From Phytoseiulus persimilis (lineage: Eukaryota; Arthropoda; Arachnida; Mesostigmata; Phytoseiidae), in the NCBI GenBank assembly GCA_037576195.1, contig CM075103.1, positions 496,001 through 560,000 of the forward strand: a stretch of DNA of 64,000 nt, in the 5' to 3' direction. This document shows positions 45,260 through 58,006 of the stretch, one piece after another (within the stretch, counting starts at the first letter, position 1; each line of letters begins with the position of its first letter). Position numbers and translations under genes: made by a program. Below the pieces are notes generated by a model. That model was given only the letters and a program-made list of their open reading frames with translations, was not told where the DNA came from and did not search any database.

Positions 45260-46446
45260 CGCGTCGAGCTACTCGGCAAGAACACGACGAGCTTACCTGT
45301 TCTCCGTTCAGCATAAGGACGATGGAAGCTATTTACATCCCTCAAAATGAGCTCAGTTTCATTTTGGGAGGGAAACGGATGTCCTTGAGACAATGGATCG
45401 ATCTGCCTGTCTCATCGTTACGTCTCGCTTCTGAGGAACATAAGGCGGAAATCTGGAGGAGGGGAGCCAGAGGAATCAACGTGGGAATTTAGAACTTATT
45501 CCTGTGAACTTTACTCATGAAACTTGCCCCCGCATCACATAAATGGGAGCTTCATGCTGTGGGGCCCAAGGTGAGTTATGAGGTCGCTGCTGATCCATGG
45601 AAATCGACGCACGGGAAGAGTTCTGGTGATCTCCACCATCACACAGACTAGAAAGCACTGAAGAGAACTCAATTTGAGCAAAAACTGACATTTATTCGCC
45701 GCTAGTAAATCGAAGGGTTTCCACATCTGGAACCATGTATCCTATGTACAAACCAGCTATTTCGCACCATACTGGTTCCACAAACGAAGGTGACTCTTTT
45801 TCACTGACCAATCAATCGTATTTGATAAACTATGATCCGAATGTTTTTCTACTGCTTCCCTATAATATACGATGGCAGTTCTATTACACTGTTATGCGTG
45901 GCTTCACGAAAACCGTCCCAACAACGCTCGAAAGAGCGTCCTCGGGAAGCTTGGAGCAGAATGGCGCGTTTTCGCTGGCGACACTCGAAACCTCAGTTGT
46001 GTCGGAAGATTCATGTGCGTCCAACCCATGGGAAATTGGGGAAACAAACCATGATAACAAAACACAAAAGTCCTTGGGCAGGCAACCCGGAAGTTTGAAA
46101 TCATAAGCGATCACTTGGAATCAGACCTATAGGCTGTGAGCTTCTGTCGACTCGTGCACAACAACTTCACAATTGCAGACTGTTGCTTTCCAGACCTTGT
46201 TGAAGCACAGTGTCATCCTGAGACGAGTCCTGACTGACGAAAGAGTCGCTGCTTGCCGACCGCGAGAGTACTCTAGCTTGACGTCTTTGACTAATTACAC
46301 TTTTCATGTTGGTCCGGAGTTTGCGCGCTGAAGTCAGTCGCACGGGGCTATTCTTCCATGGCGTTTGTCTGCAATGGCAAGAAATGTTCCATTATTGGTA
46401 ACTCTCTCGGTCTCTTTCGAGGTTGCACTTCTTGTCCGTCGATCGA
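45260..46446. other. Intergenic stretch, nothing recognised
   Basis: Only short frames. The right edge should contain the 3' untranslated region of the TTLL4-type gene. No close AATAAA was found on the minus strand. Confidence 0.4.
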
Positions 46447-49415
46447 TTAACGACCCCCTCGAATTTCAATGGTTTCTCGTTCACAGCTCCAGGATTCCAG
46501 GGTGACATCGTTGGATGAGGATTGCCAAAAAACAGAGGCTGATTCGCGGAAGTGCACAATCAAGGCTCGGGAGTCAACATGGGACATTGAGCTCAAGGTT
46601 CTGTTCACAGCAGTCATATGTCCACAGCACGCAGAGCTACTCACCGCTTCTTATCCACCATCGCTGCCACCCTTCTTCCCTGAGAAGTTGAACAACAACC
46701 ATCAATTCTAGCAGGTCATCAAAACTGAGTCTGCTTATGTCGCCGTTAATCGAACGCTACGGCAGGGTCGTCTAGAACCACTAGAGCTCGCCCAGCGGGC
46801 GTCGCGGCTGGGAGGGGGACTTCCGGGATGCTGTCACAATGAAATTGGATGACTCACCTCCGAGTCTCTTTCTGAAGGCAACAGGTGAGCTTTAGTACGG
46901 CATAAGTCCTGCAACAGCGCTCGCCCTTTCGAACGATTCTCCCCGTATCGACCTTCCCAAGCGTTGAGCAGCCTGTTCATGTACCTGTAGAGTAGAGAGA
47001 ACCGAGTCATGCTGAGATGTTGTGGGGGACGGAATTCACAAACGGAGAGCCGTGAGACGATTCCGAAGAATTCGGCAACAACATGGACGAGCAGTCCGCT
47101 TACCTGGATGGCACCAAGTGTTCGTATTCTTGAGACGGAACTAGTCGTGTAAAATTGCTCTCGGAAACCCTTTCGAGTTCGTCTTCATATTCTATCAAGG
47201 TGGTCAAGTCAATCGGCAAAAGGTTCTCGAGAACAGCCCCGTCGCGCAATTCGAGCTTCTCGCAGGTGAAGACCTCTTTTTTCTGCGCCTCGGCAACGGT
47301 CAACTGCTTGCGGCTGAAGCTAGTCGACATGAAAACCATCTGTGGACCAGAAACACGGTGGATTGCAGTGAGGATTCGGTGGTCCGATGCCGTTCAGCTT
47401 CCTCTATTCTTCTTCTCTCCGAACCCACACTTACGTCATCTTTCTCTAGACCGTAGTCGGTCGGATCGATTTGTGCATTTTCCATGGAAGGCAAACGTAG
47501 ACCAATCACATTGAGAAGATCTCGAACTAGCGGTTCTTTGATACGAGCGTCGTTTTCAGAGCTCGCCTTCATGCTCGGAGAGATATTCACTTCGAGTAGC
47601 CAAGGTTTCAGATCGGAGTCGAGGAGAACATCGAAGCCGAATAACTCGAAACATGAATACCGAGATGGAGCGTAGGTGTGAGACAAGCGCATGATAGGAG
47701 CTTCTGCGGCGATCAAAGTTTTGACGATGACATCCTCTAAACTACTCCAAACTTCGGCGGCATTTACGCTCGGGTGATTCTTCTCGAGATACGACCAGAG
47801 CTCGTCAAGGGTCCACTTCTGCTCGTCTGAATATTCGGCACTCATTTTGTTGAGTGAATAATTCGTCAAGTGCATGAATGTGTTCCCAAGACTGTCTGGT
47901 GATTCCGAATAGGGCATCGTGGCGAAGCGAACCATTCCTGATGAAGGATGATCCACGGTTACTTATTCTTTCCAGCATCATCGCGCGTCCATAATCCTCA
48001 CAAGCAACTGAGAGTCCGCGGAAACTCGAGGGTGGATGATTCCGTGATCCAACATACCTTGTTTGTATACATAGACTTTCAGGGGATCCCAGCACGTAAC
48101 CAGTGCATATAAACGCAGGTCGAACTTGTTGCCATTGATTAGCAAAGGTTTGTGGATATACCTTTGAATCACGAGGGACTCCCCCAGCTTCTGAGAGATT
48201 TGGTTCCACCGCGACACAATGAATACTCCAGTTCCTCGCGAAGACGCGGGCTGTGAATCCACGGAATCATTTAGTAATCTCCAGCTCTTTTCCGGCACAA
48301 TACGGAGATCAGTTTATCCCCTCATGGCATATTGATAGGCAAGACTCACCGGTTTCGCAATCCATCGGTGAACGTTGCCTTCCTTCTTCCAGGCTTTGTG
48401 GAAGCTTTTGGATTCTGCTGGTAGCAGGAATGTTTGAGGTACGAAATCCAAAGAGATAGTAGAATTCTTCCGCAGCCGACTGATGTTCATATGCAATTTA
48501 TCTTTACGGCCAAGGTGGAAACTTCCGGGAAAATGATTCACTTTCTGATAGAGGTTCATTCCGCAGTAGAACACGCTCTTCATGTGTTTGCCCCACATCG
48601 CGACCCACTTGTTCTCATCTGAAAATTGGATTAATCTCATCATAACCCTCCCGCGACCGTTTGACAAGAAGCATGCCTCTTATCGGGACAGGCGAATTCA
48701 GGCTCGCCAGCTGTTCAATGTAGGGACCAAATTCACGGCCTTCTGGTGGCTCGAACTTCTGACTCTCACCTCTAGTCATTTTGAAGCCTGAGCGTCGTAC
48801 GATATCTCTCACTATTGTTGGCGTTATGTTCGTAAGTTTCCATTTGAGTTGATTCCGCACGCTGACGGGTAAGGGTACAATGTTGTGTTCTTCCGCTAAC
48901 GAAAAGAACCGCAGAGTTGGTGGAACTATAGGGAATAGACTCTTCCTCAGGGGGAATACTTGGTTTTCCTGGAAATTAATTGCGCACGATTGAGAATGAG
49001 ACCTAAGATTTGTCATAGATGCACCAAACGCTCTCATTTCTCAAAGCTTGATACAATCCTGGACGTCTTCCTGATATGCCTGACATGGACGTTCTCCCAT
49101 GGACTATATGCCGTGTTAACTCTTCGGCAGATTCCGCTAAGACCTACGACTCGATCGAAACGTATCTCTCGCTGAGCTATTCCCTGCAGGTAGAAGTCAT
49201 CTCTCCTGCCCCCTTCTGACCGACAAGCCTCTCTCGCGTTTGAAACCACCGTTGCTTCGCGCCCCAAGGGAGTTCGTTCGTCAGCATGCGCAGGAAAATT
49301 TGATCGATCCTTCGGAAACTACATCAGACACCTCAAATAAGGTACTTACGGCCAAAATGATGTCGTCCTGAGATTCATCGTCTGCAGCTCCCAGCACACT
49401 TTCCAGCACAGGCAT
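46447..49415 (-). CDS. TTLL4: Tubulin polyglutamylase, TTLL4 type (9 exons)
   Basis: ATP-grasp enzyme that ligates glutamate to tubulin (and some other proteins) to form glutamate side chains. Exons (minus): 49415-49350, 48968-48770, 48618-48350, 48250-48058, 47937-47435, 47303-47104 (acceptor could be three bases earlier), 46984-46858, 46679-46645, 46600-46447. All phases agree; 581 residues. Motifs in order: NITPTIVRDIVRRSGFKM, NHFPGSFHLGRKDKL, QRYIHKPLLINGNKFDLRLY, GNTFMHLTNYSLNK and ELFGFDVLLDSDLKPWLLEV followed by NISPSMKAS, the ATP/metal site. The N-terminus is only about 30 residues before the conserved core, against several hundred in vertebrate TTLL4. The last two exons are short and not conserved, so the C-terminus is less certain. 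Confidence 0.9.
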
Positions 49416-52400
49416 GATTCAGCACTGATATTTCTTGTTGTTGCCGCAGAAATCAATCTAGTGGAATATGTCGCCACAACAACAGTCGCGATGCATTAAA
49501 CGAATGGTGTGATGGCGACCACAACAAAGACAATGAAAACAGCACACCGGAATCGATCAGGAAACTATAGAGGTGCTGTGTCGCTCATTTGATTCGGCAA
49601 AGCGGTTCGTTTAGGGGAAGGACTGTACAACTCAACGGTCAGCGCTAGGACAACTTGTTATCAGGCGGCAGTCGCAGTAGCCGCAGCAGCGAGTTTGCTC
49701 TGAACTGCATGTGTGCCTGCCTGCTTGCTTGCATGCGCACATACACTGCCTACTACCACGACCACCTCCGTCACCGACCGCTGCCGCGGAGGAAGCAGCA
49801 GCAGCAGTTAGCACGAAACGGTCCACGCCACGCGACTTACGACGACCATCAACCACCACCACACGCACTCACTTCAGTTACACCGCCGCCGCAGCAGAAA
49901 GAGCGCGAACTTCTTGTCGTCTGCTCATGAAGAGCTCTACGGGTCAACAGAGCTGCAATGAAACCACGCCTGAAATGTCGTCGAAGTCCTGCGAGAAAAC
50001 TGCCGCCTCGGGATCATAAGTTCATTATGGACTACATCATTACGACTGAAAGTACTTGGAGTGTTTGCGAAGAGTGATGGTAGTCAGGACCTCGATGAGG
50101 TTATCGGCCGGTCAATTGTGACTCATGGCCGGATTTGAATCTTTGGCGCCAAGATTCGAGATCCCTTCCTCGTATCTCCGGGGCATCTTGCGATGACCGG
50201 TTTTCGCTTCGGTGGAACCAGAGCGAATGCCTGAATTTCTCTGCGAGGAGGGCTTCTTTCGTATACCGTCAATCACCGAATAGGACGTTAGGCGCCGAAC
50301 TCTGCTTTCGGTGTCAAGTTATCGGTTTGGCCCCGTTCGAATCGACTGTCCACTCCTCTGCGGTCAGTATGGGACCGATGGTCAGCATTGGAAGTGTCGA
50401 ATCTCTTTGGGTGACAGAGAAAACATGTAGTGTTTCAGCTCGAGATAACTGTATTAGCATCGAGTCAAGTAGAACAGGAGAAGCATGAAGTTCCTCCGTA
50501 TTTCGAATGCTCATTTATTTCCCAAGATATGGTCCGATTCTGCCGCGTTGTTGCCCTTGGAGGCGAGCAAAAAGGAGCCTCACGTTGAAGGCGCCACTCT
50601 ATGAGTCGCGCGGGGCAAAATCGAGGCGGCGAATCGTTCCTGTATTGAGATCGAGTCAGCATGATTTGTAAGCATATCTAGACGGCAACGAGGGCTGGAA
50701 ATTGGTTTCATCGCATCGAAACGTCGAAATTCCTAGGGCGACCCGGGAAAAACGTCTAAGTCTAATTCGTGGGAGCGGCAAGGTTGTATGTGCGCTTCCT
50801 CTGACGCTCAGTAGTGCCCGGGAGCAGGCGTGCTCCCCAATGAGGATTGTCGTCGGGTTCGACGCAAGTTACGGCGTGCTCGAAGCAAGCCAAGGTTGCC
50901 ACCGCGGAGCTCAGGGCGGAGCGCGACGAAACTCTGGGGACACTCTACTTTCCCGGAGTTTTTTTGGAAAGCGGCATTGTCGTGGTCCTTCTGGGAACAT
51001 GCAACGGAAGGGAACCTAGATCGGAGGATCACAAACCACCGCCTGGACTCCCTTCTCGATCCCCTGTCGGAAGACCTCGAAAGGGTTGTCGATGCCGGGA
51101 TTCAGTTCATCCCGGAGCACGAAGCCCTCCTCTCCAGCTCAATATGGTTTCAGGGTGGCGAGGTGGGCTGAGTGGGCCCTGACCTGACCGAGGCGGGACG
51201 AGACGTTATCGGGCTGCTCGTTCTATATATGTGTATGTACCGTATATTTCTTTTCACTAAACGCCGCTACGTGTATTCGATAGCGAAGTTCATTGAGAAG
51301 AATGGGAAATTCGTCCACGAAGTAGGAGGCGAAAGATCGGTTTGCTCTGGTTGGATTGGTTCGATGTTGAATACGTTGATACTGATCACATACATCGATT
51401 CACTAGGGCGAAAGGAAGTGGGGTACTCTCTGATGAGTCACTTTTTTGGCCTCTCACGAGTATTTCCCATTTATTGCTCCGAACCGGCATGGCCAGATGG
51501 AGCACCGAACGTTGCATGTTCCGACCCGGGCGTTCCTCGCTACTTGAATGTCACTGCACCGGGTATTAGGCGAATCCGGAGGATATAACACAGAATCATC
51601 GCCTAAATTGTCGACTCGACAATCCCATGTCGCATGGAGGCCCCGACTGTAGCAGTACAGTTTGTCGAGGTCTAGACCGAGGTCAGGAGAGACGTGACGG
51701 TGTTCCTGGATTTCGATCTTCCTGATAACGTTAATCGAATCAACATATACGTGTTTCATGAATCTTGGATGTATACCGACTTTCCTGTGTGGAGGTGGGA
51801 GGCTCTTTTATCGTATATCCCATCTCACAGCGCCATTACTGCATTGAAGAGACTCCGAAAAATAGAAATACTCTCATGACATTCTCAAACTGTATTTCGA
51901 CGAGACGAGTTGGGAATCAGTCTCCAACTTGGAGGCCCACGAGCTCCAATTATCGACGAAAAACTCAATTTTCGACGCGTCCCCTTGGCTTCCGGAAGAT
52001 TTGGAGAAAGAATCTCTGGGGGCGTCCCGTCACCAGTATGCCGCTCCATAGGTGAACCATGTTGCCGACACTAATAGCTCATCAGACTGTCGAGCGCTCG
52101 ACCATCGCATGCCCATCGTCTGGAGCTTCCTACCAAGAGTACGTCATCGGAAGCTCGCTGAGATCCTTCGAAGTCCTGATGTAGGACTTTCTACAACATT
52201 CAGACTGTTAATGGTGTTGAGAGAATTAATGCCGAAACGTGGTAAAATTGACGCCGGAATCACTTCCGTAGACCCGGGAAGAGGATCATCCATCGTCGCA
52301 CAAATTTCGGAGACGGACAGGTATTCAAGGTCCACTCTAAGGGCGAGTCGGACTCTCGTTAGGAAATGATCCAATAGTGAGGGCGGTGGAGCAGGAGGAT

Positions 52401-53177
52401 ATCTGTTTCAACCCGGGCTCTTTTCATTTGTTCTCTCTACTGCTCATACTCATTGGATCACGCAAAAATATCCGCACGAACGACTCCAGAAGCTCCGCCA
52501 GGTCGTCCGCGCGTTTTCCTCTATCGAGTTCTGCGTCGGGTTCTCGTCAGTTTCGCGTCAGTATCCTTCCCAGAATTGTGGCGCCGATGCTCGAGCGACT
52601 CGAGCGCGAGCGCTATGTGTAGGTCCGAGCCGAAACGGGGGAACTCAGACAATGACAGCACCCGACCACGTCGAGGTCCACGGCTGCGTCGCCGGAGAAG
52701 CCTCGAGTCCTTCGGCCTTCACTCGGCTCGAGGAGGACATGTACGTTTGCTCGTACCTTGGTTATTTGACCATCCGACACTCAGAAACCGTTGATTTCGT
52801 CATTGCAGTGATTAATTCTCTCGCACATTCGTATCCACCCGATTGCGTGAACGAAGCTTGGGTAGATGTTCGCGCACAAAAAATGCTGAAGGTTCGAGGC
52901 AATGGGTTGCAACGCACCCGTCTCCGAAATTATCCAATATACTTTCACGAATATTATTCTGCTAGGTGGAGATGAAACGGCGAATTCTGTCGACCGAGGG
53001 CCGGCTGGCTGCGGAATGATAGAGGATATCATGACAGATCTGAAGGGCATGAACAGAGCTTCCAATACGTGTATTGTTCTCTGGCTCTCTATGGTACATA
53101 TGGATGTGATAAACGAAGTACATTGTGGGTCGTCCAATCCAGTAGAATTGATGAATCCTCATTAACATTGCGGCGAA
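49416..53177. other. Long gap between TTLL4 and PNP, weak ORFs only
   Basis: There is CAG/GCA and CCG/CGC short-repeat sequence at 49670-49900. A plus-strand frame 50830-51171 ends in a protein-like stretch (NHRLDSLLDPLSEDLERVVD), perhaps part of an old retroelement. A plus-strand ATG frame 52652-52975 (contains YVCSYLGYLTIRHSETVDF) and an overlapping one to 53165 also look partly coding, but a minus-strand frame competes and no splice chain holds. I assign no gene. Confidence 0.3.
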
Positions 53178-54249
53178 TCAGTCCAACTTCGCTACCACTC
53201 CCGACACAATTTTCTCCAGAACCTTCGACCTCTGTGAAGCGGTTGCGAGGACTTCATCGTGATCAGCGTACTCTTGAGCCGCATAATCGGAGACAGCTTT
53301 GTTCGAGATCAACGAGAGCCCGATGACTCGAAGACCGCAATGCTTGGCTACTATGACTTCGTGGCAGGTTGACATCCCTGTGGAAAGAAATGCCCGCGAA
53401 TGAGAGGAATGTGGCGTCCCGAGTCATTCGATTAAGAAGATTGCTTTTCGAAGCTCACAACTGGCGAGCATATATCGTCCGATCCGTTCCATCTTACGGC
53501 ATATTGGCTCACCTGCACAGTCCCCTCCCAGCAGCTGGAGCATCTTCACCTCCGCCACGGTTTCGTAGTTCGGTCCTCCGAGCATACAGTAAACTCCCTC
53601 GCGCAAAAATTCACCAGCACCCACGTCGAGAGCGACTTTGCGAACGAGTTCCACCAGATCAGTGCTGTAGGCTCCGTTCAACGCGGGGAAACGTGGACCC
53701 CAGCGCTCATCGTTCACACCGCGCAGGGGATGATTCCCGGAAAGTCCCGGGAAGTTTATGTGATCCTTGATGATCATGATGTCGCCATTATTGAATCCGG
53801 GATTCAATCCACCAGCAGCGTTGGTTACGATGATGTACTTGATGCCACACAGCTTCATCAGTCTGACGGGCATCGCACATTTCCACATCGGACTTCCTTC
53901 GTATGGGTGTATCCGTCCCTGCATGCAGACAACGGTGCGTCCCGAAAGTTTGCCGAAAACGAGTTGGCCGCTGTGACCCTTCACTGCGCTGCAAGGGAAC
54001 TTGGGAATTTCGGAATACGGGATCCTATCGCTGTCGTCTACGAGGTCGGCCAGGGACGAGAGACCAGATCCACATATAATGCCAATCGAAGGACGATGTC
54101 TCGTTCGTTTCATCAAAGATTCCGCCATCCCCTCCTGAAACAATATTATTCCGGGAGAACAGCTCCTGACGACCAACGAACAACAGCATCCGACTGTGCG
54201 AGCAGCTTACCATTTCTTCGTAGGTGAAAGCGTCTCCGGTGTCGTTCAT
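53178..54249 (-). CDS. PNP: Purine nucleoside phosphorylase (3 exons)
   Basis: Cytosolic enzyme that splits inosine and guanosine with phosphate into base and ribose 1-phosphate, in purine salvage. Exons (minus): 54249-54211, 54134-53513, 53377-53178; phases 0 and 1 agree; 286 residues (human 289). Visible sites: phosphate loop IICGSGLSSL, GRIHPYEG (phosphate-binding His), TNAAGGLNPGF, NFPGLSGNHPLRG, GGPNYETVAE (purine-contacting Glu), GMSTCHEVIVA and SNKAV (purine-contacting Asn). This is the trimeric mammalian-type PNP. The start ATG at 54249 gives MNDTGDAFTYEEM, close to the usual N-terminal length. Catalytic residues seem complete. Confidence 0.95.
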
Positions 54250-56531
54250 TATTCTCGCGCAGTAGGAACAACCGTCAGTGCCGATGATCGCCTTACGGGT
54301 CGACAAGACACTCCAGCAGCTTTGCTCAGTTCAATCGCACTCGAGACGATCTCACAGTAGCAACAACTCGTTCGCTTGGCCCTCGCTCCGGTGACGTCCG
54401 GGGAAGCCAGGCTGTGTGCTCAATCCACTCGAGGGTAGCCACTCGATTAAGTGATATATTTTGTAGTAGGTCGTTCCAAGCTCGACTCAACCCTCGCAGT
54501 CTTATCAATCAACCGCAGACCTCTTTATCCGCGTCATCTCAGACCGATCGATAGCTCCCTTCCCAGCTTCAAAGCATCAAGCTTGCAGTTATCTCCAATC
54601 GAGCTATCTTATCATCCGAGGCTGCTTCGGAAACTGATGCGATCCTTGTCTTCGCCATGTTCGAAAAACATATGCAGAACATGATCGCGTCCTGTCAGCA
54701 GGATCCATCGTAGCCTGTTTTATTTGCCGGCAGGAGTCAGCTGGAAAGCAATCGTCCACCAAACGTTGCTACTCGAGTGGCTCGGCGATGCAGGCGCTCG
54801 AGCTCCCGATCCGTAAGCCTCATGTGGGATCACAAGGCGCAACTGCGGAGCACGATTCGAGCTCAAGTGCCATGAAAATACGAGAATCATTGGGGTAGGC
54901 GATGTCACAAGCAGATAAAAATTATCTTCGAGGGTTTTTGTGAAGTTTGCCCTCAAGAATGCAAGAAACATGGATCGCTTGATAAGTCCCTACAAGCAAC
55001 GCAGGCTTCCCAATGCATAGAAGCGTAACGTCTGTCAATCTGTCTGCCTGTCCGTCCTTCTGTCCTCCTGAAGTTTGAAAAACGATTCCCTGACCTCGAA
55101 GTTGGCAGGTTCGGAAGTTGATAAATTTAGTTTCGGCGGCGTTTCGACGTCGATTTCCAAACATTGGGAGAATCTTGGGGTTTGGAAAATCGGGAGGACG
55201 CCAGAACCTACGACGGCGGTCGCTGCGTCAGAGGTCGGACCAAGTGACGTAGTTATCGATGGATATCTACAGTGTTTTCGTCATCTCGATGGAGACAAAT
55301 GTTTCCCTGATTTCCCAGGCCCGGAAGTTTCGTGGCTCGAAATCCAAGAAAACAGCTCGGCCACGCCCCCCCCCCCCCCCTCTGGGCTGTGGCTCCAAGG
55401 AAGAGAAAGACCTCTCAATGCTAGTTTCGACACGACCTGTTCGTACTTCGGGGGCGATCTGTCAGTGATTTCGGGACGATCTGAACTCAGTTCTGGGACG
55501 ACCTGTGTGGGTTCTGGGTTATCCATACTAAAATTTCTGCCGATGAATTGGCCGCTAACGATAGTTTTTTTTCTGCGAAACGCGGTCATCAAAAGCACTG
55601 TTCCATGATAGATACTGCGATCCACACCAGAAACAGACTCAAAACACTGCAGATGTTGGGACCGGGGATCGTCCGATTATTTCAGCCTCTATTATTGGTT
55701 CACTCTCTCCCTCTCAATCCAATTGATGCGCGCTTCGCCATGTCGACTCCGCGCACAGTACTGGCCACCAGCGCCTGTGTCATCGTCATCCTCCCGTGAC
55801 AACATCAGACCCCTGCAGTCTCGCTGTACTCGTACCGGTCTTGGTCTCTGAACAGGATCAAATTGGTTATGAGATAGAAACTGATACCTAAATACTCATA
55901 GAAGGCTTTGCTCAGAAATTTCCGGATACTGGACGAAAATCACAACAATGCACTTCAGGCGTTACGCAGCTCTCAGCTCGATGCCGGAGTCTATCCCCTC
56001 GGGTATCGAGTGCTGTTTTTGTAGTTGACTGTTGGCGCCCTCAGTTCGTTCTCGAGTTCGGCTCTATACTGGTGCAAAACAACTATGAAATAAGCAGAGC
56101 TTTGGGTCTATTCGTCTGTAAGTCATGTTCGCGGGTGCATACCGGTCTATGAATAAATCGCCCATCGACCAAGGAGGTCCCGGAAAATATTGGTGCTCGA
56201 GTAACTTCCTCCTCTAACTTTTATTCAGGTTCCTTCGAGACTGCAACATCTGCGTTCCGAAGTCGTCAGGCGCAGGGGAACAAATAACAGCGGCAGTCAT
56301 ATCCAAAGTCACGCCTAACTGCGAGCGTGCTCATTGAGTTTTACACGAGGAGGTTTTTTTATGCGATTCTTGAGATGGGTGGCCCGTCAGACCGCCAACT
56401 GCACTGGGTTGCATGGTTGTTCCATGCGAAGCTCGGTTCGTCAAACCCTAGAAAGCGATAGGGGTAAATGCTCAACTATGCCGACTGTAACGGGAGCCCA
56501 TTTCGCGCAGGTTTTCCCTGCTCGGAACGTT
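54250..56531. other. Intergenic stretch between PNP and CCDC50
   Basis: No gene recognised. It contains a poly-C run (about 55367-55380) and a GTCGTCCC-type repeat cluster at 55458-55505. The right edge should hold the CCDC50 3' untranslated region. Confidence 0.4.
55458..55505 (-). repeat. GTCGTCCC-type units, copy B
   Basis: Plus strand shows GGGACGATCTG and GGGACGACCTG within about 45 bp, the complement of the GTCGTCCC units at 41435-41500, again with short A/T-richer linkers. Two loci with the same core suggest a dispersed short repeat family. Confidence 0.4.
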
Positions 56532-58006
56532 TCACCAATGACCAACCTGCATGGGCATATAGGGAGGAATCGCGCCCTCGTGTTTTGCGTCGGTCGAACT
56601 TCGTGGATGAACCGAACGCGTGCTTTCGCGGGCTCCCGAAATGCTTTGAGAAGACGAAGTGCTTCGTACTCCCTCTGAACTTCTGGATGACCTCGTAGTT
56701 GATGTTGGAGAAACTGGATCGGCGACACAAACTGGAAAAGTTCCCGGTGATGGCTCCTCGAGTGTTGAGGCTCAACATAGGTTCACGGCGGTGATTCGCA
56801 GACTGCAACGTACCTTGGCGGGCGCCGTAAACACCGGAAGGATTCACGATGTCAGAGTTTTGGAGCAAATATATCGAAGACGTGCCTAGTACGTCATGAT
56901 GTCGGTCCTGTGTCGGTCCAACGTTCGCGTAGAGGGCTTCGTTGAGTGCCTCGTCTGAATACTCGTCTCCGATTTCATTCGAGCGGTCCCGGCTCTCTTC
57001 CTCTCGTCGCCTCCTGGCTTCCGCGAGCTTCCGCGCTTCTCGTAGTTTCTTCGCCTGCAGAGATCGAGATCTTTGGGAATGATTTCCTCGCAACCCGCTC
57101 CATTCCCTGTGTCAGAGTCCTAATGAAATTCGAAAATCGGACCTTTAGCCTTTCTTTCGCTTGCAACATTCGAGCAAGTTCTCGGTCCTGCTGTTCCTGA
57201 GCGATAAGTTCATCTTCTTCCTGAGCGATTCTTCTCGCCAACTCTTCGTCCCTTCGTTGAGATTCTTCCTCATGTTTCTCTTCATCGAGCAACTGTGTCA
57301 ACTGCGAAGCCAACTCTTCCGCTTCAAGCTCCCTGCGATGGAGAACGAAGATACAATTCCGTTTGGGCGAAGAGTTTGCGAGATACACACTGCGTGTATC
57401 CTATTCCATCAAAAATCTAGACACTTCGGACGCTGTCCGTCAACTCGAAGTAAGAGTCCACTCACTCCTGTCTGCGCGCGTAATCAATCAGCTGCTGCTC
57501 GGATAACTGTTCTCTGCGAGCCGCGTGGAAATCGTCCCGGACGAGACGACTGTTCTGTCTGTTGCGGTCATAGTGCTCGTTGACTGGAAAACAGGTTCGC
57601 TACATCGTGGTTTGCTGCTCCGAAGGAGAAAGGAACAAATCGAATGCTTCCGGCATGGAAGGGGTCTGACTCACTCTCATGGTTCTGGAGCTGGTGTGCG
57701 AGTCCTTCATCCTCTAATACCTGCCAATCTTGACAAACTGTAACCGGAAATGGAACCGTCTGAATCGGATGAACTCGATGACACTGTTTGAGTTATCATG
57801 TAGACGTCTCCCTTTCCGGCAGGAGCTCGATAGAATCGTTAAATGTATTCGCTCAGCTGCCGTAGGATAGATTATGAAGCCCGGCAGGAACCCGAGTGAG
57901 TTCGGGGCTTCAACCCCTGAGCATGGGCGAAGGACTGAGCGGGGAACATACCTCTCCGAACACGTCCCGCTGCGACGGGCTTCTTGTCTTGTTCGTCGAT
58001 GTTCAT
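56532..58006 (-). CDS. CCDC50: Coiled-coil domain-containing protein 50 (6 exons)
   Basis: Homologue of CCDC50 (Ymer), a cytosolic coiled-coil protein that in mammals binds ubiquitin chains and modulates EGF-receptor and NF-kB signalling. Exons (minus): 58006-57952, 57737-57675, 57583-57466, 57332-57143, 57054-56814, 56731-56532; all phases agree; 288 residues. The N-terminus carries the family pattern VCQDWQVLEDEGLAHQLQNH, then RNRQNSRLVRDDFHAAR. Residues about 80-175 are a long coiled coil with ELARRIAQEEDELIAQEQQ and repeated LARxLQ-type ubiquitin-binding motifs. The C-terminal third is Ser-rich and ends in IPPYMPMQVGHW. Exons 5 and 6 are the least conserved, but the donor GTACGT and acceptor TTTTCCAG are strong. 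Confidence 0.85.

Noticed and set aside
50830-51171. Frame resembling a retroelement end
   Set aside because: Protein-like but no catalytic motif or terminal feature; mentioned only within the gap entry.
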